From an uncultured Candidatus Competibacteraceae bacterium (GTDB taxonomy: Bacteria; Pseudomonadota; Gammaproteobacteria; Competibacterales; Competibacteraceae): DNA of 24,305 bases. The stretch is from positions 1 through 24,305 of the forward strand of contig CALMNY010000384.1 in assembly GCA_937872125.1 (NCBI GenBank), given 5' to 3'. The first letter of the stretch is position 1. Every line of letters starts with the position of its first letter. Shown here piece by piece: positions 16,134 through 24,305 of this stretch. Under the pieces are notes generated by a model, which had not been told where the DNA came from, searched no databases, and saw only the letters and a list, made by a program, of their open reading frames with translations. Made by a program: the position numbers and the translations under genes.

Positions 16134-17638
16134 TGGCATCAACCTCGCTGGGGGTGGAGCTCGAAATGGCGGTGGCTGGCCGCACGGATGGCGCCTCCCA
16201 TGCTGTCGGGCCATTTTTTGCCAATCTTCATGCAGTCAAGCGCGTGCGGAGGGAATCAGCCCGGATCAAGGTCGCTCATGATGGTCGCGATATCGCGGTG
16301 ACCAGCGCGCTGGGTTGCACCTCGCTCGATAATGCCTTCAACAACGTCGAAAGCTCGATCGGCCCGGTCGGTGTGGGCGGGCTGAAGGCGCTGGATGCCT
16401 GGATACGCGCGGAACTCGAAGCGGTGCAGACCGCGCTTGCCGCCGAGGACGCGATGGTGCTCAATTTCTCCGAGCATCCCGCCCTGGCCATCACCGAGGA
16501 GATTTACCGGCGCATTCGCGCCCCCAAAGCGATCTATGACTACTGGGTGAAGTACCGCCGCTGGGATCACAAGGTTGGGATCGACGCCAAGGCGCAAAAT
16601 AGCCCATGCACCGGTGTGGTGGTGGGCGACGCGGTTTTGGCGCTCAACATCGTGCTGGCGGCCAGCCCCGCATTCATCGCGCTGTTCGCCAACAGTCCGT
16701 TCGAGAATGGCCAATACGCGGGTTACCGCGAAAATCGCCTCACCTTGTGGCCGCGCATGTTCCGCCATGCCCGTTTTGCCGCCGATGATCGCCTGCATCG
16801 GGCGCCTTCGCGCGCCTTTGCCGATCTGCGCGACTATTTCGAATGGATGTTCGGCGAGGGATCGGCTATGCACCTGGCGCCCAGCCAGCCGGAAGGCGGC
16901 GACTACAAGGAACCGGTTGACCCGGTCCGGGTAGAGGGAAATCCCTCGCTGCTCACCTTTCTGCACGGCCAGCAGTGGCCGGTGCGCCGCTGCCGCGACG
17001 GCCGTCGGATGCTGATCCGACCGGCGCTGGCTCATCTGGCGTTCCAGCAGTTTGCTCATTTTCTTGATGCGCGCATTCGCTTTGGTTTCATGCGCGAACC
17101 ATCGCTTGATGCGTTCTTCGCGGCCTGGGATCAGCCCTTCGGGTTGGAACAACTGTTCGAGTCCTGCCTTTCCTATTGCTACATCGAAGGGCGCGCGCCG
17201 GGCGCCAATTTCGCCGATCGCCCGCTTCTCGACGAAGCCGGCCCGGAGGTGGCCGCCTCGGTAGCCATTGCGCCCAGCGCCCTACAGGCCGGCCTGTTGC
17301 GGGACCCCCTGGCTGCCTGGCGCTGGCTGGCGCGCTGGCCCTGGGAGGCCTTGCCCGCCCTGCGCGAGGCGGCGATGCGCGACGGCGTCGCCGGCAGGGC
17401 CGGGCCGCTGTCGGTGCGCGCTTTGTGCAACCAGGTGCTGGAGATGGCGGGGCGGGAGCTGTCCGCCGATGAGGCGTGGATGCTGGCTTATCCACGGCAC
17501 GTGTTAAAAAGCGGGCGTACCGGTGCCGATCGGGCGCTGGCCGCCTATGACGCCCTTTCAGGCAGCCCGGGCCAGCGGATGACACGTCTGATCAAGGCGC
17601 GGGAAGCGCTGTTTTTTCCCTCAGGCAGGCCCCCGTAA
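16133..17638 (+). CDS. Glutamate-cysteine-ligase family 2 (GCS2) carboxylate-amine ligase
   Basis: 501 residues. The N-terminal strand LGVELEMAVAG matches the opening Glu-containing substrate/metal strand of GCS2 enzymes, and the central NSPFENGQYAGYRENRLTLWPRMF is a clear GCS2 signature. The family joins the gamma-carboxylate of glutamate, or a similar acid, to an amine such as cysteine using ATP (GshA-like, EgtA, YbdK); the amine partner cannot be inferred. It is longer than YbdK (about 370), with a helical C-terminal extension after about 400. It sits in the cytoplasm. The unusual point is its place, locked between a partner-switch kinase (one-base TAATG overlap) and the matching phosphatase (18 bases later), implying that the enzyme's synthesis, or the enzyme itself, is tied to the switch. 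It could be the output of the switch, or a maker of the molecule that is sensed. Confidence 0.82.
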   Translation: MASTSLGVELEMAVAGRTDGASHAVGPFFANLHAVKRVRRESARIKVAHDGRDIAVTSALGCTSLDNAFNNVESSIGPVGVGGLKALDAWIRAELEAVQTALAAEDAMVLNFSEHPALAITEEIYRRIRAPKAIYDYWVKYRRWDHKVGIDAKAQNSPCTGVVVGDAVLALNIVLAASPAFIALFANSPFENGQYAGYRENRLTLWPRMFRHARFAADDRLHRAPSRAFADLRDYFEWMFGEGSAMHLAPSQPEGGDYKEPVDPVRVEGNPSLLTFLHGQQWPVRRCRDGRRMLIRPALAHLAFQQFAHFLDARIRFGFMREPSLDAFFAAWDQPFGLEQLFESCLSYCYIEGRAPGANFADRPLLDEAGPEVAASVAIAPSALQAGLLRDPLAAWRWLARWPWEALPALREAAMRDGVAGRAGPLSVRALCNQVLEMAGRELSADEAWMLAYPRHVLKSGRTGADRALAAYDALSGSPGQRMTRLIKAREALFFPSGRPP

Positions 17639-17656
17639 CGGGACTGATCGGACGAT

Positions 17657-19689
17657 ATGCACACCATTCGGCGGGTACACTCGATCAAGGCCCGAATTTT
17701 CCTGGCCGTAACCCTCGTCGTTGCCGCGGTGGCGGGGATCGTGATGAGTTCTTCGCGGCATGTGCTGGAACAGGACAGCATTGCCTCGGAGGAACGCTCC
17801 ATGCGCAATGTCCTGAAGCTCGTCGAAGACAACATCCGGGGACGTTATCGCAGCCTGCTGAAGGACAAGGTGGCTACGGTGCAGGCGGATAAGCAGCAGT
17901 TCCGGGAATTCAACAGCATGGTCCGGGTCACGCTGGATCGCTTTGCTGGGCTGGCTGATCGCCGGGTGATGAGCGCGGCCAGAGCGCGCACGCTGGCCCT
18001 GCAATGGCTGTCAGGCGCCCGGCCGGTTAATGGCGATTTCCTGCTGGTTTTCGATCGCGAGCACCGGGTGCTGGTTTCGCCCAATCCCAGCCAGCGCGGG
18101 CAGGTCATTGATCAGGTCGTTGACATCAAGGGCCGCAGCGTGGCGCGCGCGGCGCGCGACGAGATCATCCGGTTTAATGACAGCTTTTTGTCCTTCCTGT
18201 GGCCGGAGGCCGGAGGGGGGACGAGCGCCAAGTTTGGGCATTTCTTCGGCTTTCCGCGCTGGCAATGGGTGATCGGCGCTATCGGCGATGTGAACCGGGT
18301 AGAAGTCGAGGCACAGCGCCAGCTTACCCAACTGCGCACCGAACTGGCCGATACCCTGCCCCTTATTGTGACCGGCGGGAACGCTGCGGTATTCATCTTT
18401 GATGGCCAGGGAAAAATGGTGGTCCCTCCCCGGGATACCCCCTACCTGGGGGCTATGACCGATGAGATGCGTGCTGCGCTCATGCGCCTGGCGCGGCAAA
18501 TGACGGGCGACGCGATGCTGAACGTGACGACGGCGAGCGGTCAGGAACTGGTGGGTCGCGCCAGCTATATCAAGCCGTTTGACTGGTATATCGCCGCGCT
18601 GGCTTCACGCGACGCCCTGCGCGAGCCTGCCCGCAAGCTGGTCGCCGGTCAGGCGGGTATTTTTCTCGGGGCGCTGGCGGTCGGGTTGATCCTGGCCTAC
18701 TTCTTTGCCCACCGCATTGCGTTACCGCTCAATCGGCTGTCGGTCCACGCGATGCGGTTGCCTGAGACCGATTTTTCGGCCAGCGATCCGGTAAGCTCCG
18801 GCGCCGTGGAACTGCCGGTCGGTCGGCGCGACGAAGTCGGGCGACTCGCCCAGGCCTTCGTGTTCATGGAGAACAGTCTGTATACCAACGTGCGCCAGTT
18901 AATGCAGGCGGTATCGGTGCGCGAACGGATTGAAGGCGAACTCAAGGTAGCCCGCGACATCCAGATGGACCTTCTGCCCAAGGTGTTCCCGGCGTTTCCC
19001 AATCACGCCGAGGTGGATATCCATGCCCTGGTCGTTCCGGCCAGGGAGGTGGGCGGCGATCTGTACAATTTTTATTTCCTCGATGAGCATCGCCTGTGCT
19101 TTACGATTGGTGATGTATCCGGTAAGGGGGCGCCAGCGGCGTTGTTTATGACCATCGCCATGACGTTGATTCGGGTGGCCTCCGATCACCAGTCCGACCC
19201 GGCCCGGATCGCGGATGAGGTCAACGCTAATCTCAGTCGCGACAACCCCAACTGCATGTTTGTCACCCTGGTAGTTGGGGTGCTGGATGTGCGTACCGGG
19301 CAGGTGAATTATGTTAATGCCGGGCACAATCCGCCCCTGGCCTTGCGCCGGCGCGGCGCAATCCAGGTTCTGTCGGCGCGCAGTGGGCCAGCGGTTGGCG
19401 TCGTGGAGGGCGTTTAATTCACTTTGCTCGAAACGTTACTCGAACCCGGGACTGCCTGCTCATCTACACCGACGGGGTAACCGAGGCCATGGACCCGGCT
19501 GGCCATCTGTACGGCGACGAGCGGTTACGCCAACTGATGACGCACTGTACGGAACTGGCCGCCGAACCGGTGGTTGACCAGATCATGCGTGATGTTCGCC
19601 ACTATGCCGGCGAAGCCGAACAGTCCGACGACATTACCGTGCTCGTGGTTCGTTACTGTGGGTTGGAGCAAATCCGTAAGGAAGCCTGA
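17657..19689 (+). CDS. RsbU-like membrane sensor phosphatase (HAMP + SpoIIE/PP2C), apparent frameshift
   Basis: About 677 residues if one base is restored. Membrane helix 1 (about 11-30), a long periplasmic sensor region of Cache-like layout (33-330), helix 2 (about 333-353), a HAMP linker (about 354-405) and a SpoIIE-type phosphatase domain with GGDLYN (about 466) and GDVSGKGAPAALFM (about 485-500). The reading frame stops at TAA 19415-19417 straight after GVVEGV, and the rest of the domain (CLLIYTDGVTEAMDPAG, SDDITVLVVRY) continues in the -1 frame up to TGA 19687-19689. Adding one T to the TTT run at 19413-19415 restores the family pattern. So it is either a sequencing or assembly error in a homopolymer or a real truncation that removes the last metal-binding aspartates. 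It should dephosphorylate the STAS partner in response to a periplasmic signal. The next gene starts one base after the downstream stop. Confidence 0.85.
19411..19420 (+). other. Frameshift site in the SpoIIE-type phosphatase gene
   Basis: The sequence CGTTTAATTC holds the in-frame TAA (19415-19417). Reading shifts from the upstream frame to the -1 frame here. No classical X_XXY_YYZ slippery heptamer sits in frame, which favours a one-base loss from the T run over programmed slippage. Confidence 0.75.
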
Positions 19690-19690
19690 A

Positions 19691-20851
19691 ATGGTGAAAT
19701 TGGTATTACGGTGGCTGCTGGCCAGTGTGGTGTTCCTCGCGCTGGGCGTGGTCCCGGTGACGGCGGCTGATACCCAACGGTTTTCTACCGCACCGAAAGC
19801 CAAAGCGCAGGGCAAATGGCGCATCGGGTACTACGAAGGCGGGCAGTATCCCGACTACGAGGTGATTCTGAAGGCTGTTGTGCGGGGTTTGATTGAGCTC
19901 AAGTGGATGAATCCGCTGGAAATGTCAGCCGACAATAACCCGGCCCCGGGTGGCTTCTGGAATTACCTCGCTAACAATGCCGTCAGCAACTACCTCGAGT
20001 TCGTTCCCGATGGCTATTACAACGCCGGCAATTTTGACCCCAAGCTTCGCCCCGAGGTGCGCGAGCGCCTGATCAAGCGCCTCGCGGAGCAGGGCGATAT
20101 TGACCTGATGATCGCCATGGGCACCTGGGCGGGACAGGACCTCGCCAATGATCGCCATCATGTGGCTACTGTGGTGGCGTCGACCAGCGACCCGATTGGT
20201 TCGGGCATCGTCAAAAGCGCCGAAGATTCCGGATTGAATCACCTGCATGCCAAGGTTGAGCCTGATCGCTATGCCCGCCAGATCGAACTGTTTCACGACA
20301 TCATCCGCTTTCACCGGCTGGGAGTAGTGTTTGAAGATACGCCCGAGGGGCGCACCTACGCTGCGGTTGATGCCATTGAACGCACCGCCGCCGCCAGGGG
20401 GTTCGAGGTAGTGCGGTGTACCGCTCCGTTCAGCGGCGTGGCGCAGGAAGAGGCGGAAAGCCGGCTGACGGTCTGTTACGAACAGATCGCCGCTACCGCC
20501 GATGCGGTCTATCTCACCGTACACCGTGGCCTGAACGCACAGTCACTGCCGCGCGTCGTCGCTGCGCTTGTCGCCGCGCAACGGCCATCGTTTTCGATGC
20601 TGGGCGAGAGCGAGGTCAAGCGCGGCGTATTGATGAGCGTAGCGCAAGGCAACTATAGCTATGTCGGTCATTTCCATGCCGAGACCCTGGCCCGCATCTT
20701 CAATGGCGCCCAACCCCGCGCGCTTTCGCAAGTGTGGCTGGCGCCGGCCAAAATTGCGCTCAATCTGAAGACCACTGAACTGATTGGCTATAACCCCCCG
20801 GTTGATATCCTTCTGGCCTGCGACGAAATTTACCCGACCATCGAGCCATAG
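19691..20851 (+). CDS. Periplasmic ABC-type substrate-binding protein (ABC_sub_bind-like), orphan
   Basis: 386 residues from the ATG at 19691, one base after the phosphatase stop; this start begins directly with a signal peptide (LVLRWLLASVVFLALGVVPVTA, cut near AA-DT). The mature protein has the two-lobed pattern of the TrpX/ABC_sub_bind group: KWRIGYYEGGQYPDYEVI, DIDLMIAMGTWAGQDLAN, VVASTSDPIGSGIVKSAED, HRLGVVFEDTPEGRTYAAVDAIERTAAARG, SFSMLGESEVKRGVLMSV and a final VDILLACDEIYPTI. These proteins bind small solutes such as amino acids. No matching permease or ATPase is present; its neighbours are a sensor phosphatase and a sensor-MFS protein. A role as ligand-presenting co-sensor is therefore more likely than classical import (inference). 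Confidence 0.83.
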   Translation: MVKLVLRWLLASVVFLALGVVPVTAADTQRFSTAPKAKAQGKWRIGYYEGGQYPDYEVILKAVVRGLIELKWMNPLEMSADNNPAPGGFWNYLANNAVSNYLEFVPDGYYNAGNFDPKLRPEVRERLIKRLAEQGDIDLMIAMGTWAGQDLANDRHHVATVVASTSDPIGSGIVKSAEDSGLNHLHAKVEPDRYARQIELFHDIIRFHRLGVVFEDTPEGRTYAAVDAIERTAAARGFEVVRCTAPFSGVAQEEAESRLTVCYEQIAATADAVYLTVHRGLNAQSLPRVVAALVAAQRPSFSMLGESEVKRGVLMSVAQGNYSYVGHFHAETLARIFNGAQPRALSQVWLAPAKIALNLKTTELIGYNPPVDILLACDEIYPTIEP

Positions 20852-20897
20852 GATTCGGTGAGAAGGGGCGCGGCCGCCGTGGGTTTGGAGGACTCTC

Positions 20898-23324
20898 GTG
20901 ATCGCTGTCCATCGCCTGTCGCGACCCGTTGCCGGAGCCTTGCGCCTGTTTTTCGCCTTTTTCGCTGTGCTGCTGCTGACGCTGGCGCTCAATGGCGGGC
21001 TGACGCTGGGCGCCTTGTACAAGGTGCAGCTCGAATCGGTCTCGGCTGTGGTGCGGGTGGTCGGCCACGACTGGGCCTTGCGTATCCAGGGGGCGATCCG
21101 CTTCGGCAAGCCTATCGAGCAGTTCTATGGGCTGGAGACTACCCTGGCTGAAATCCAGCACGACCTGCCCGTGGTGGCTACGGTAGCGGTCACCGATGCG
21201 GCGGGTCGAGTACTGAGCGCACGGGGCGAGCGGCTGAGGGACGGCGCTCTGGCCCAAGCGATTGAACGGAGCCGGACGGCGCCAGCGGGGTCCACGTACA
21301 AGATCGATGGAGGTTATTGCCTGGTATTTCCGATCAAGGGCCGCGATGGCCAGACGACTGGCGCGCTGGTCATGGTGGTCAAGGAAACCGCGATTGCCCA
21401 GGCTCTTGAAAACCACTTCGAACGCAACCTGATGGTGCTGGTCCTGGTGGCGCTGGCCGCTTCGGCCGCCTTGCTCGTGGGGATGATCATGTTCAATCCG
21501 CTGCGCGGCGACGCCCCGCCTTCGGGCTGGCGCCTGTTTGCGCTGCCGATAGCCGTGATGGTGCTCGCCCAGGGTGGGTATGCCTGGGATAGCATCGAAA
21601 CCTTCCACCGTCAGTATCTGGACACCGTGAAGGAGACTACGGAGATTTCCCTCGGGCGGTTGGCGCGCGATCTCAATCGGCTCTTTGACAAAGGTGTGAA
21701 GATTGATCGCCTAGTCGGCATCGAGGAACCCTTCCGGCGCGTTATGGACAACGTGACTGAAATCGGTTTCATGGAAATTCGCGCCGGTCACGATGAGGTG
21801 TTGTACCGGGTCCATCGCGGCGGCCGCCTGGAGCGCGGCGTGGCGCCAAGTCCGCTACTGCCGGCCTTTGACCTGACCGCCGATCTCCAGCAGTCAGTGG
21901 ATGGTGAACGGCTGCGGCTGGGCAGCCTGCGCCTTCGCCTGGAGGCCAGCACCATTGCCGCCAGCGCCCGCCAGCGGCTGTTGGATTCGGGTACGGTGAC
22001 GCTGGTTTCAACACTGTTTGTCGTCGAACTTTTGATGTTGCTGGCCGTGCTCGTGCGCCAGCAACCGGCGCTGGCCACCCGAACGGGCGAAGCCCCACGG
22101 GTGATCGCCGATGGCCGCCACTTGCTTGGGCGGCCGAGCGCTTTCCTGCTGCTGTTTGCCTGGGCGTTGCCGTTGTCGTTCATTCCCTTGCGGATGCGCG
22201 AGATCTATAGCCCGGTGGCGGGACTGCCCCTGCACGTTGTGTTGGCCTTGCCCCTGTCCGTGGAAATGCTGTGCGCCTTGATGACCGCGCTTCTGGCCGG
22301 CGCGCTCACCGACCGGCGAGGCTGGCATGTGCCGGTCCTCGCCGGCATAGGCGTCACCATCGCTGGCGAGTTGTTGTCCATGCGGGCTGAAAGTGTTTGG
22401 TCTTTCACCCTTGCCCGGGCCGTGGTAGGCGCGGGCTACGGATTGGCCTGGATGGGCATTCAGGGGTTCGTCTTCGTGTGGGCGACGCCCCAGACGGTTG
22501 CCCGTGGCGTCGCCCATTTGGTAGCTGGCATTTTTGCCGGCCATATCTGCGGCAGCGCGGTCGGGGCGATGCTGGCGCAACAGATCGGCTATGTTCCCGT
22601 ATTCGGCATCAGCGCCGGATTGAGCGTCCTGCCTGGACTGTTCGTGCTGGTGTTCATGCGCCATTACTTTGGCAACCCGGCCAGCGACCTGGCGGCGGGT
22701 CCACCCTCGCGCCGTCTGGATCTGGCCAGCATGGCGCAGTTGTTGCGCGACCCTGATTTCGTCTGGTTGCAACTGGGCAGCGTAGTGCCGTTTTCAGTGG
22801 CTCAGGTTGGCCTGTTGTACTTCACCCTGCCGCTGTTTCTGACCGATGAGGGATTCAGCCAGGCGACGGTCGGTCGTATCCTGATGATCTATGGGCTGAC
22901 AGTGATCTATCTCGGACCGTTCCTCGGCCGCTTCGTGGATGCGGCGCACAGCAAGAAGACGTTTATCGTGCTCGGAGGGCTGATCGGTTCGGGCGGGATG
23001 ATCTACCTCTATGTTGACCAGAGCCTGTTCGCCATAACGCTGGCGGTGTTCGCCCTCGGTGCGGCAAGTTCGCTGGCCGGGGCAGCCCAGTCGGCTTTTG
23101 CCCTTAACCTCGATGCGGTCGCCAAGACGGGCATAGGCAAGGCCATGGGGGTACAGCGCGCGGCCGACAAACTCGGCCAGATGCTCGGCCCGTTGTTGGT
23201 CGGCGCTCTGTTTGCTTCGGTAGGCGCGGCTTCGGGACTGGCGATTACCGGTGCGCTCTATCTAGCGGCCACGTTGTTGTTTTTAGCCGTCGCGCATTCA
23301 CCCGGCAACGAGGGCGCGGTGTGA
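20898..23324 (+). CDS. Fusion of double extracytoplasmic sensor region and MFS transporter
   Basis: 808 residues from a GTG at 20898 with an ideal GGAGGA site (20887-20892) five bases before it. Helix 1 (about 14-36) and helix 2 (about 176-198) enclose a first periplasmic loop (about 37-175) with a Cache/PAS-like strand pattern (VVATVAVTDAAGRVLSARG, YCLVFPIKGRDGQTTGALVMVVKET). Helix 3 (about 210-227) and helix 4 (about 366-390) enclose a second loop (about 228-365). From about 412 onward there are twelve further helices with MFS-type features, including a loop GALTDRRGWHVP after helix 2 and GRFVDAAHSKKTF in the second half. MFS carriers move small solutes by secondary transport. Sensor loops of this type normally belong to kinases or cyclases, so the fusion is unusual. 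It ends the partner-switch operon, 46 bases after the binding protein gene. Confidence 0.85.
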   Translation: MIAVHRLSRPVAGALRLFFAFFAVLLLTLALNGGLTLGALYKVQLESVSAVVRVVGHDWALRIQGAIRFGKPIEQFYGLETTLAEIQHDLPVVATVAVTDAAGRVLSARGERLRDGALAQAIERSRTAPAGSTYKIDGGYCLVFPIKGRDGQTTGALVMVVKETAIAQALENHFERNLMVLVLVALAASAALLVGMIMFNPLRGDAPPSGWRLFALPIAVMVLAQGGYAWDSIETFHRQYLDTVKETTEISLGRLARDLNRLFDKGVKIDRLVGIEEPFRRVMDNVTEIGFMEIRAGHDEVLYRVHRGGRLERGVAPSPLLPAFDLTADLQQSVDGERLRLGSLRLRLEASTIAASARQRLLDSGTVTLVSTLFVVELLMLLAVLVRQQPALATRTGEAPRVIADGRHLLGRPSAFLLLFAWALPLSFIPLRMREIYSPVAGLPLHVVLALPLSVEMLCALMTALLAGALTDRRGWHVPVLAGIGVTIAGELLSMRAESVWSFTLARAVVGAGYGLAWMGIQGFVFVWATPQTVARGVAHLVAGIFAGHICGSAVGAMLAQQIGYVPVFGISAGLSVLPGLFVLVFMRHYFGNPASDLAAGPPSRRLDLASMAQLLRDPDFVWLQLGSVVPFSVAQVGLLYFTLPLFLTDEGFSQATVGRILMIYGLTVIYLGPFLGRFVDAAHSKKTFIVLGGLIGSGGMIYLYVDQSLFAITLAVFALGAASSLAGAAQSAFALNLDAVAKTGIGKAMGVQRAADKLGQMLGPLLVGALFASVGAASGLAITGALYLAATLLFLAVAHSPGNEGAV

Positions 23325-23351
23325 CCCGGGGAACGGGTCAGCGTTTCGCTG
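23322..23351. other. Two adjoining hairpins between convergent genes
   Basis: TGACCCG (23322-23328) pairs perfectly with CGGGTCA (23334-23340) around GGGAA. CAGCG (23339-23343) pairs with CGCTG (23347-23351) around TTT; the two share two bases and so may be alternative folds. They overlap the MFS stop and lie in the 57-base convergent gap before the STAS gene. There is no U tract, so any terminator function would be weak or factor-aided. Confidence 0.4.
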
Positions 23352-23381
23352 GCTCGTTGCTGCTACGCCTGAGTGATTGGG

Positions 23382-23717
23382 TTACCGCAGTTGCTGAAGG
23401 GCAGCTTCTTCATTTTCGCAAATCCGGACGATGGTGTTGAAACCGGACAGGTTAAAGACCTCCGCGACAGCATCGCTCAGCCCGGCCAGCAGCAGTCTGC
23501 CATTCCTGGCTTTGACCTGTTTGGCGGCCATGAGAATGCTCCGCAGACCGGCGCTGCTGATGTATTCAAGTCTGTTTAGTGCTATGACAAAGTCCAGGCG
23601 GTCGGACGTCATCCGTTCTCTGAAGAATTTGTCAAAAGCCGGTGCGGTTACTGCATCCATCCTCCCGGTGACCTCGATGATGGTAATAGTGCCTAACTGA
23701 CGGCTGTTGATTTCCAC
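23382..23717 (-). CDS. STAS-domain anti-sigma factor antagonist (RsbV/SpoIIAA-like)
   Basis: 111 residues from a GTG at 23717 with a GAGAGGT ribosome site five bases upstream; the open frame continues up to 23792, but that extension (Arg-rich, MMAIFVPSTRRR) does not fit the family. The STAS pattern is complete: TITIIEVTGRMDAVTAPAFDKFF, then LDFVIALNRLEYISSAGLRSIL, where S54/S55 is the expected phosphorylation site, then ARNGRLLLAGLSDAVAEVFNLSGF. Known role: when unphosphorylated it binds the RsbW-like kinase and frees the target; phosphorylation by that kinase turns it off. Its natural partners are the RsbW-like protein (15696-16133) and the SpoIIE-type phosphatase (17657-19689) on the opposite strand. 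It is convergent with the sensor-MFS gene and follows the malic enzyme gene by 124 bases. Confidence 0.92.
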   Translation of the reverse strand: MEINSRQLGTITIIEVTGRMDAVTAPAFDKFFRERMTSDRLDFVIALNRLEYISSAGLRSILMAAKQVKARNGRLLLAGLSDAVAEVFNLSGFNTIVRICENEEAALQQLR

Positions 23718-23822
23718 GGCTGACCTCTCGTGATTATGGGCAAAAAGAGTGCTTTTACGCCTGCGGGTGGATGGGACGAAGATTGCCATCATCGCCGTTG
23801 TCTGGATTTCAGCAGTAACCTT

Positions 23823-23843
23823 ACTCGCGACTCGCGACTCGCT
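23823..23843. repeat. Short 7-base tandem repeat (three copies of ACTCGCG, last imperfect)
   Basis: ACTCGCG, ACTCGCG, ACTCGCT in direct succession, ending in the stop codon of the malic enzyme gene (read on the other strand). Looks like a small slippage repeat in the spacer before the STAS gene; no function is suggested by the sequence. Confidence 0.7.
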
Positions 23844-24305
23844 ACTCCCTGGGATAGCCGGGATGATCGATCATCGCAGTATGATCGCCACGCACGATGG
23901 GCAGGTAGCGGGGTTTCCAGGACCGCGACCGGAGATAGGTGTCGAGGTCGCGTCCCGCCAGATCGGTCTTGCCGGCTACGCCTTCTTTCAGCGCCTGGCC
24001 GATCACCCGCGCCGCTACCCGGATGCTGACCTCGCGCAGCTCGCGCACCGGGGGATAAATCCGGCCGGTTTGCAGGTGGGCAGCGGCAGTGTAATCCGCC
24101 AGGGCATAGGCGGCTTCCAGCACCATGCCGTCGGTAATCTCGCGGCACTCCGCCAGAATCGCGCCAAACCCCAGGCCGGGGAAAATGAACGCGTTGTTGC
24201 CCTGACCGATGTGATGCATCTGATCGTCCCGCACCACGTCGGGGAACGGGCTGCCGGTGGCGACGATGGCCCGCCCGTCGCTCCAGTCAATGATGTCTTC
24301 CGGCA
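23842..24305 (-). CDS. maeA: NAD-type malic enzyme, C-terminal part (partial)
   Basis: The frame enters from the right edge and stops with TAG (24305 down to 23842), giving about 153 residues. The start of the visible part, [12 protein letters not shown], followed by [21 protein letters not shown], is the conserved NAD-domain segment of malic enzymes, and the end [11 protein letters not shown] matches the usual tail of the long, eukaryote-like form (about 540-560 residues). The enzyme converts malate and NAD(P)+ to pyruvate, CO2 and NAD(P)H in the cytoplasm. NAD preference is assumed from the subfamily; the residues that decide it are outside the window. No sign of damage. Confidence 0.88.
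   Translation of the reverse strand, partial: PEDIIDWSDGRAIVATGSPFPDVVRDDQMHHIGQGNNAFIFPGLGFGAILAECREITDGMVLEAAYALADYTAAAHLQTGRIYPPVRELREVSIRVAARVIGQALKEGVAGKTDLAGRDLDTYLRSRSWKPRYLPIVRGDHTAMIDHPGYPRE

Noticed and set aside
19411..19420. Programmed ribosomal frameshift in the phosphatase gene
   Set aside because: No in-frame slippery heptamer and no obvious downstream stem; a one-base loss in a T run is the simpler reading.
23718..23792. Longer N-terminus for the STAS protein
   Set aside because: The extra residues are Arg-rich and unlike the family; the GTG at 23717 has a good ribosome site and starts right before the first STAS strand.

Overview
This is a GC-rich bacterial chromosome segment with dense, often overlapping genes. 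The mix of Hanks-type kinases, FGE-sulfatase-fold (SUMF1-like) domains, an MCE lipid-transport cassette, PEGA repeats and a DUF465/YdcH-like end points to a gammaproteobacterium. Something like the Candidatus Competibacter lineage would fit, but that is a guess from gene content. No rRNA, tRNA, CRISPR array or insertion sequence was seen, and no gap of 300 bases or more lacks a gene.

Block 1 (positions 1-12863) is a signalling and envelope locus. After the tail of a DUF465-like gene and its terminator, a PP2C phosphatase and a small membrane protein run leftward. They diverge from a long rightward series: a pseudokinase fused through a membrane segment to an FGE-fold domain; an MlaE-type permease; an ABC-ATPase homologue that has lost its Walker A lysine, signature motif and Walker B acid; an MCE (MlaD-like) substrate-binding protein; a TPR lipoprotein; a second kinase-FGE fusion with intact catalytic motifs; and a secreted protein with a CsgG-like head, nine PEGA repeats and a POTRA-like tail. 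One active kinase, one dead kinase, one phosphatase and a transporter with an apparently dead ATPase suggest an MCE envelope machine controlled by threonine/serine phosphorylation. The layout recalls the TagQRST/PpkA/PppA pathway of type VI secretion, but no secretion structural gene is present here.

Block 2 (12879-15653) is a tight metabolic cassette: a flavin-reductase-fold protein, an M20 carboxypeptidase-G2-like metallopeptidase and a P-loop protein resembling DUF1611/BioD. Stop and start codons nearly touch or overlap.

Block 3 (15696-23717) is a partner-switching module with unusual cargo. An RsbW-like kinase overlaps by one base a glutamate-cysteine-ligase-type enzyme, followed by an RsbU-like HAMP/SpoIIE phosphatase (carrying an apparent one-base frameshift), an orphan periplasmic binding protein, and an 808-residue protein joining two sensor-like loops to a 12-helix MFS carrier. 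A STAS anti-sigma-antagonist-like protein faces this operon from the opposite strand. The likely theme is detection of a small solute, a phosphorylation switch, and synthesis or transport of a gamma-glutamyl-type compound; this is inference.

The window closes with the C-terminal part of an NAD-type malic enzyme on the minus strand.
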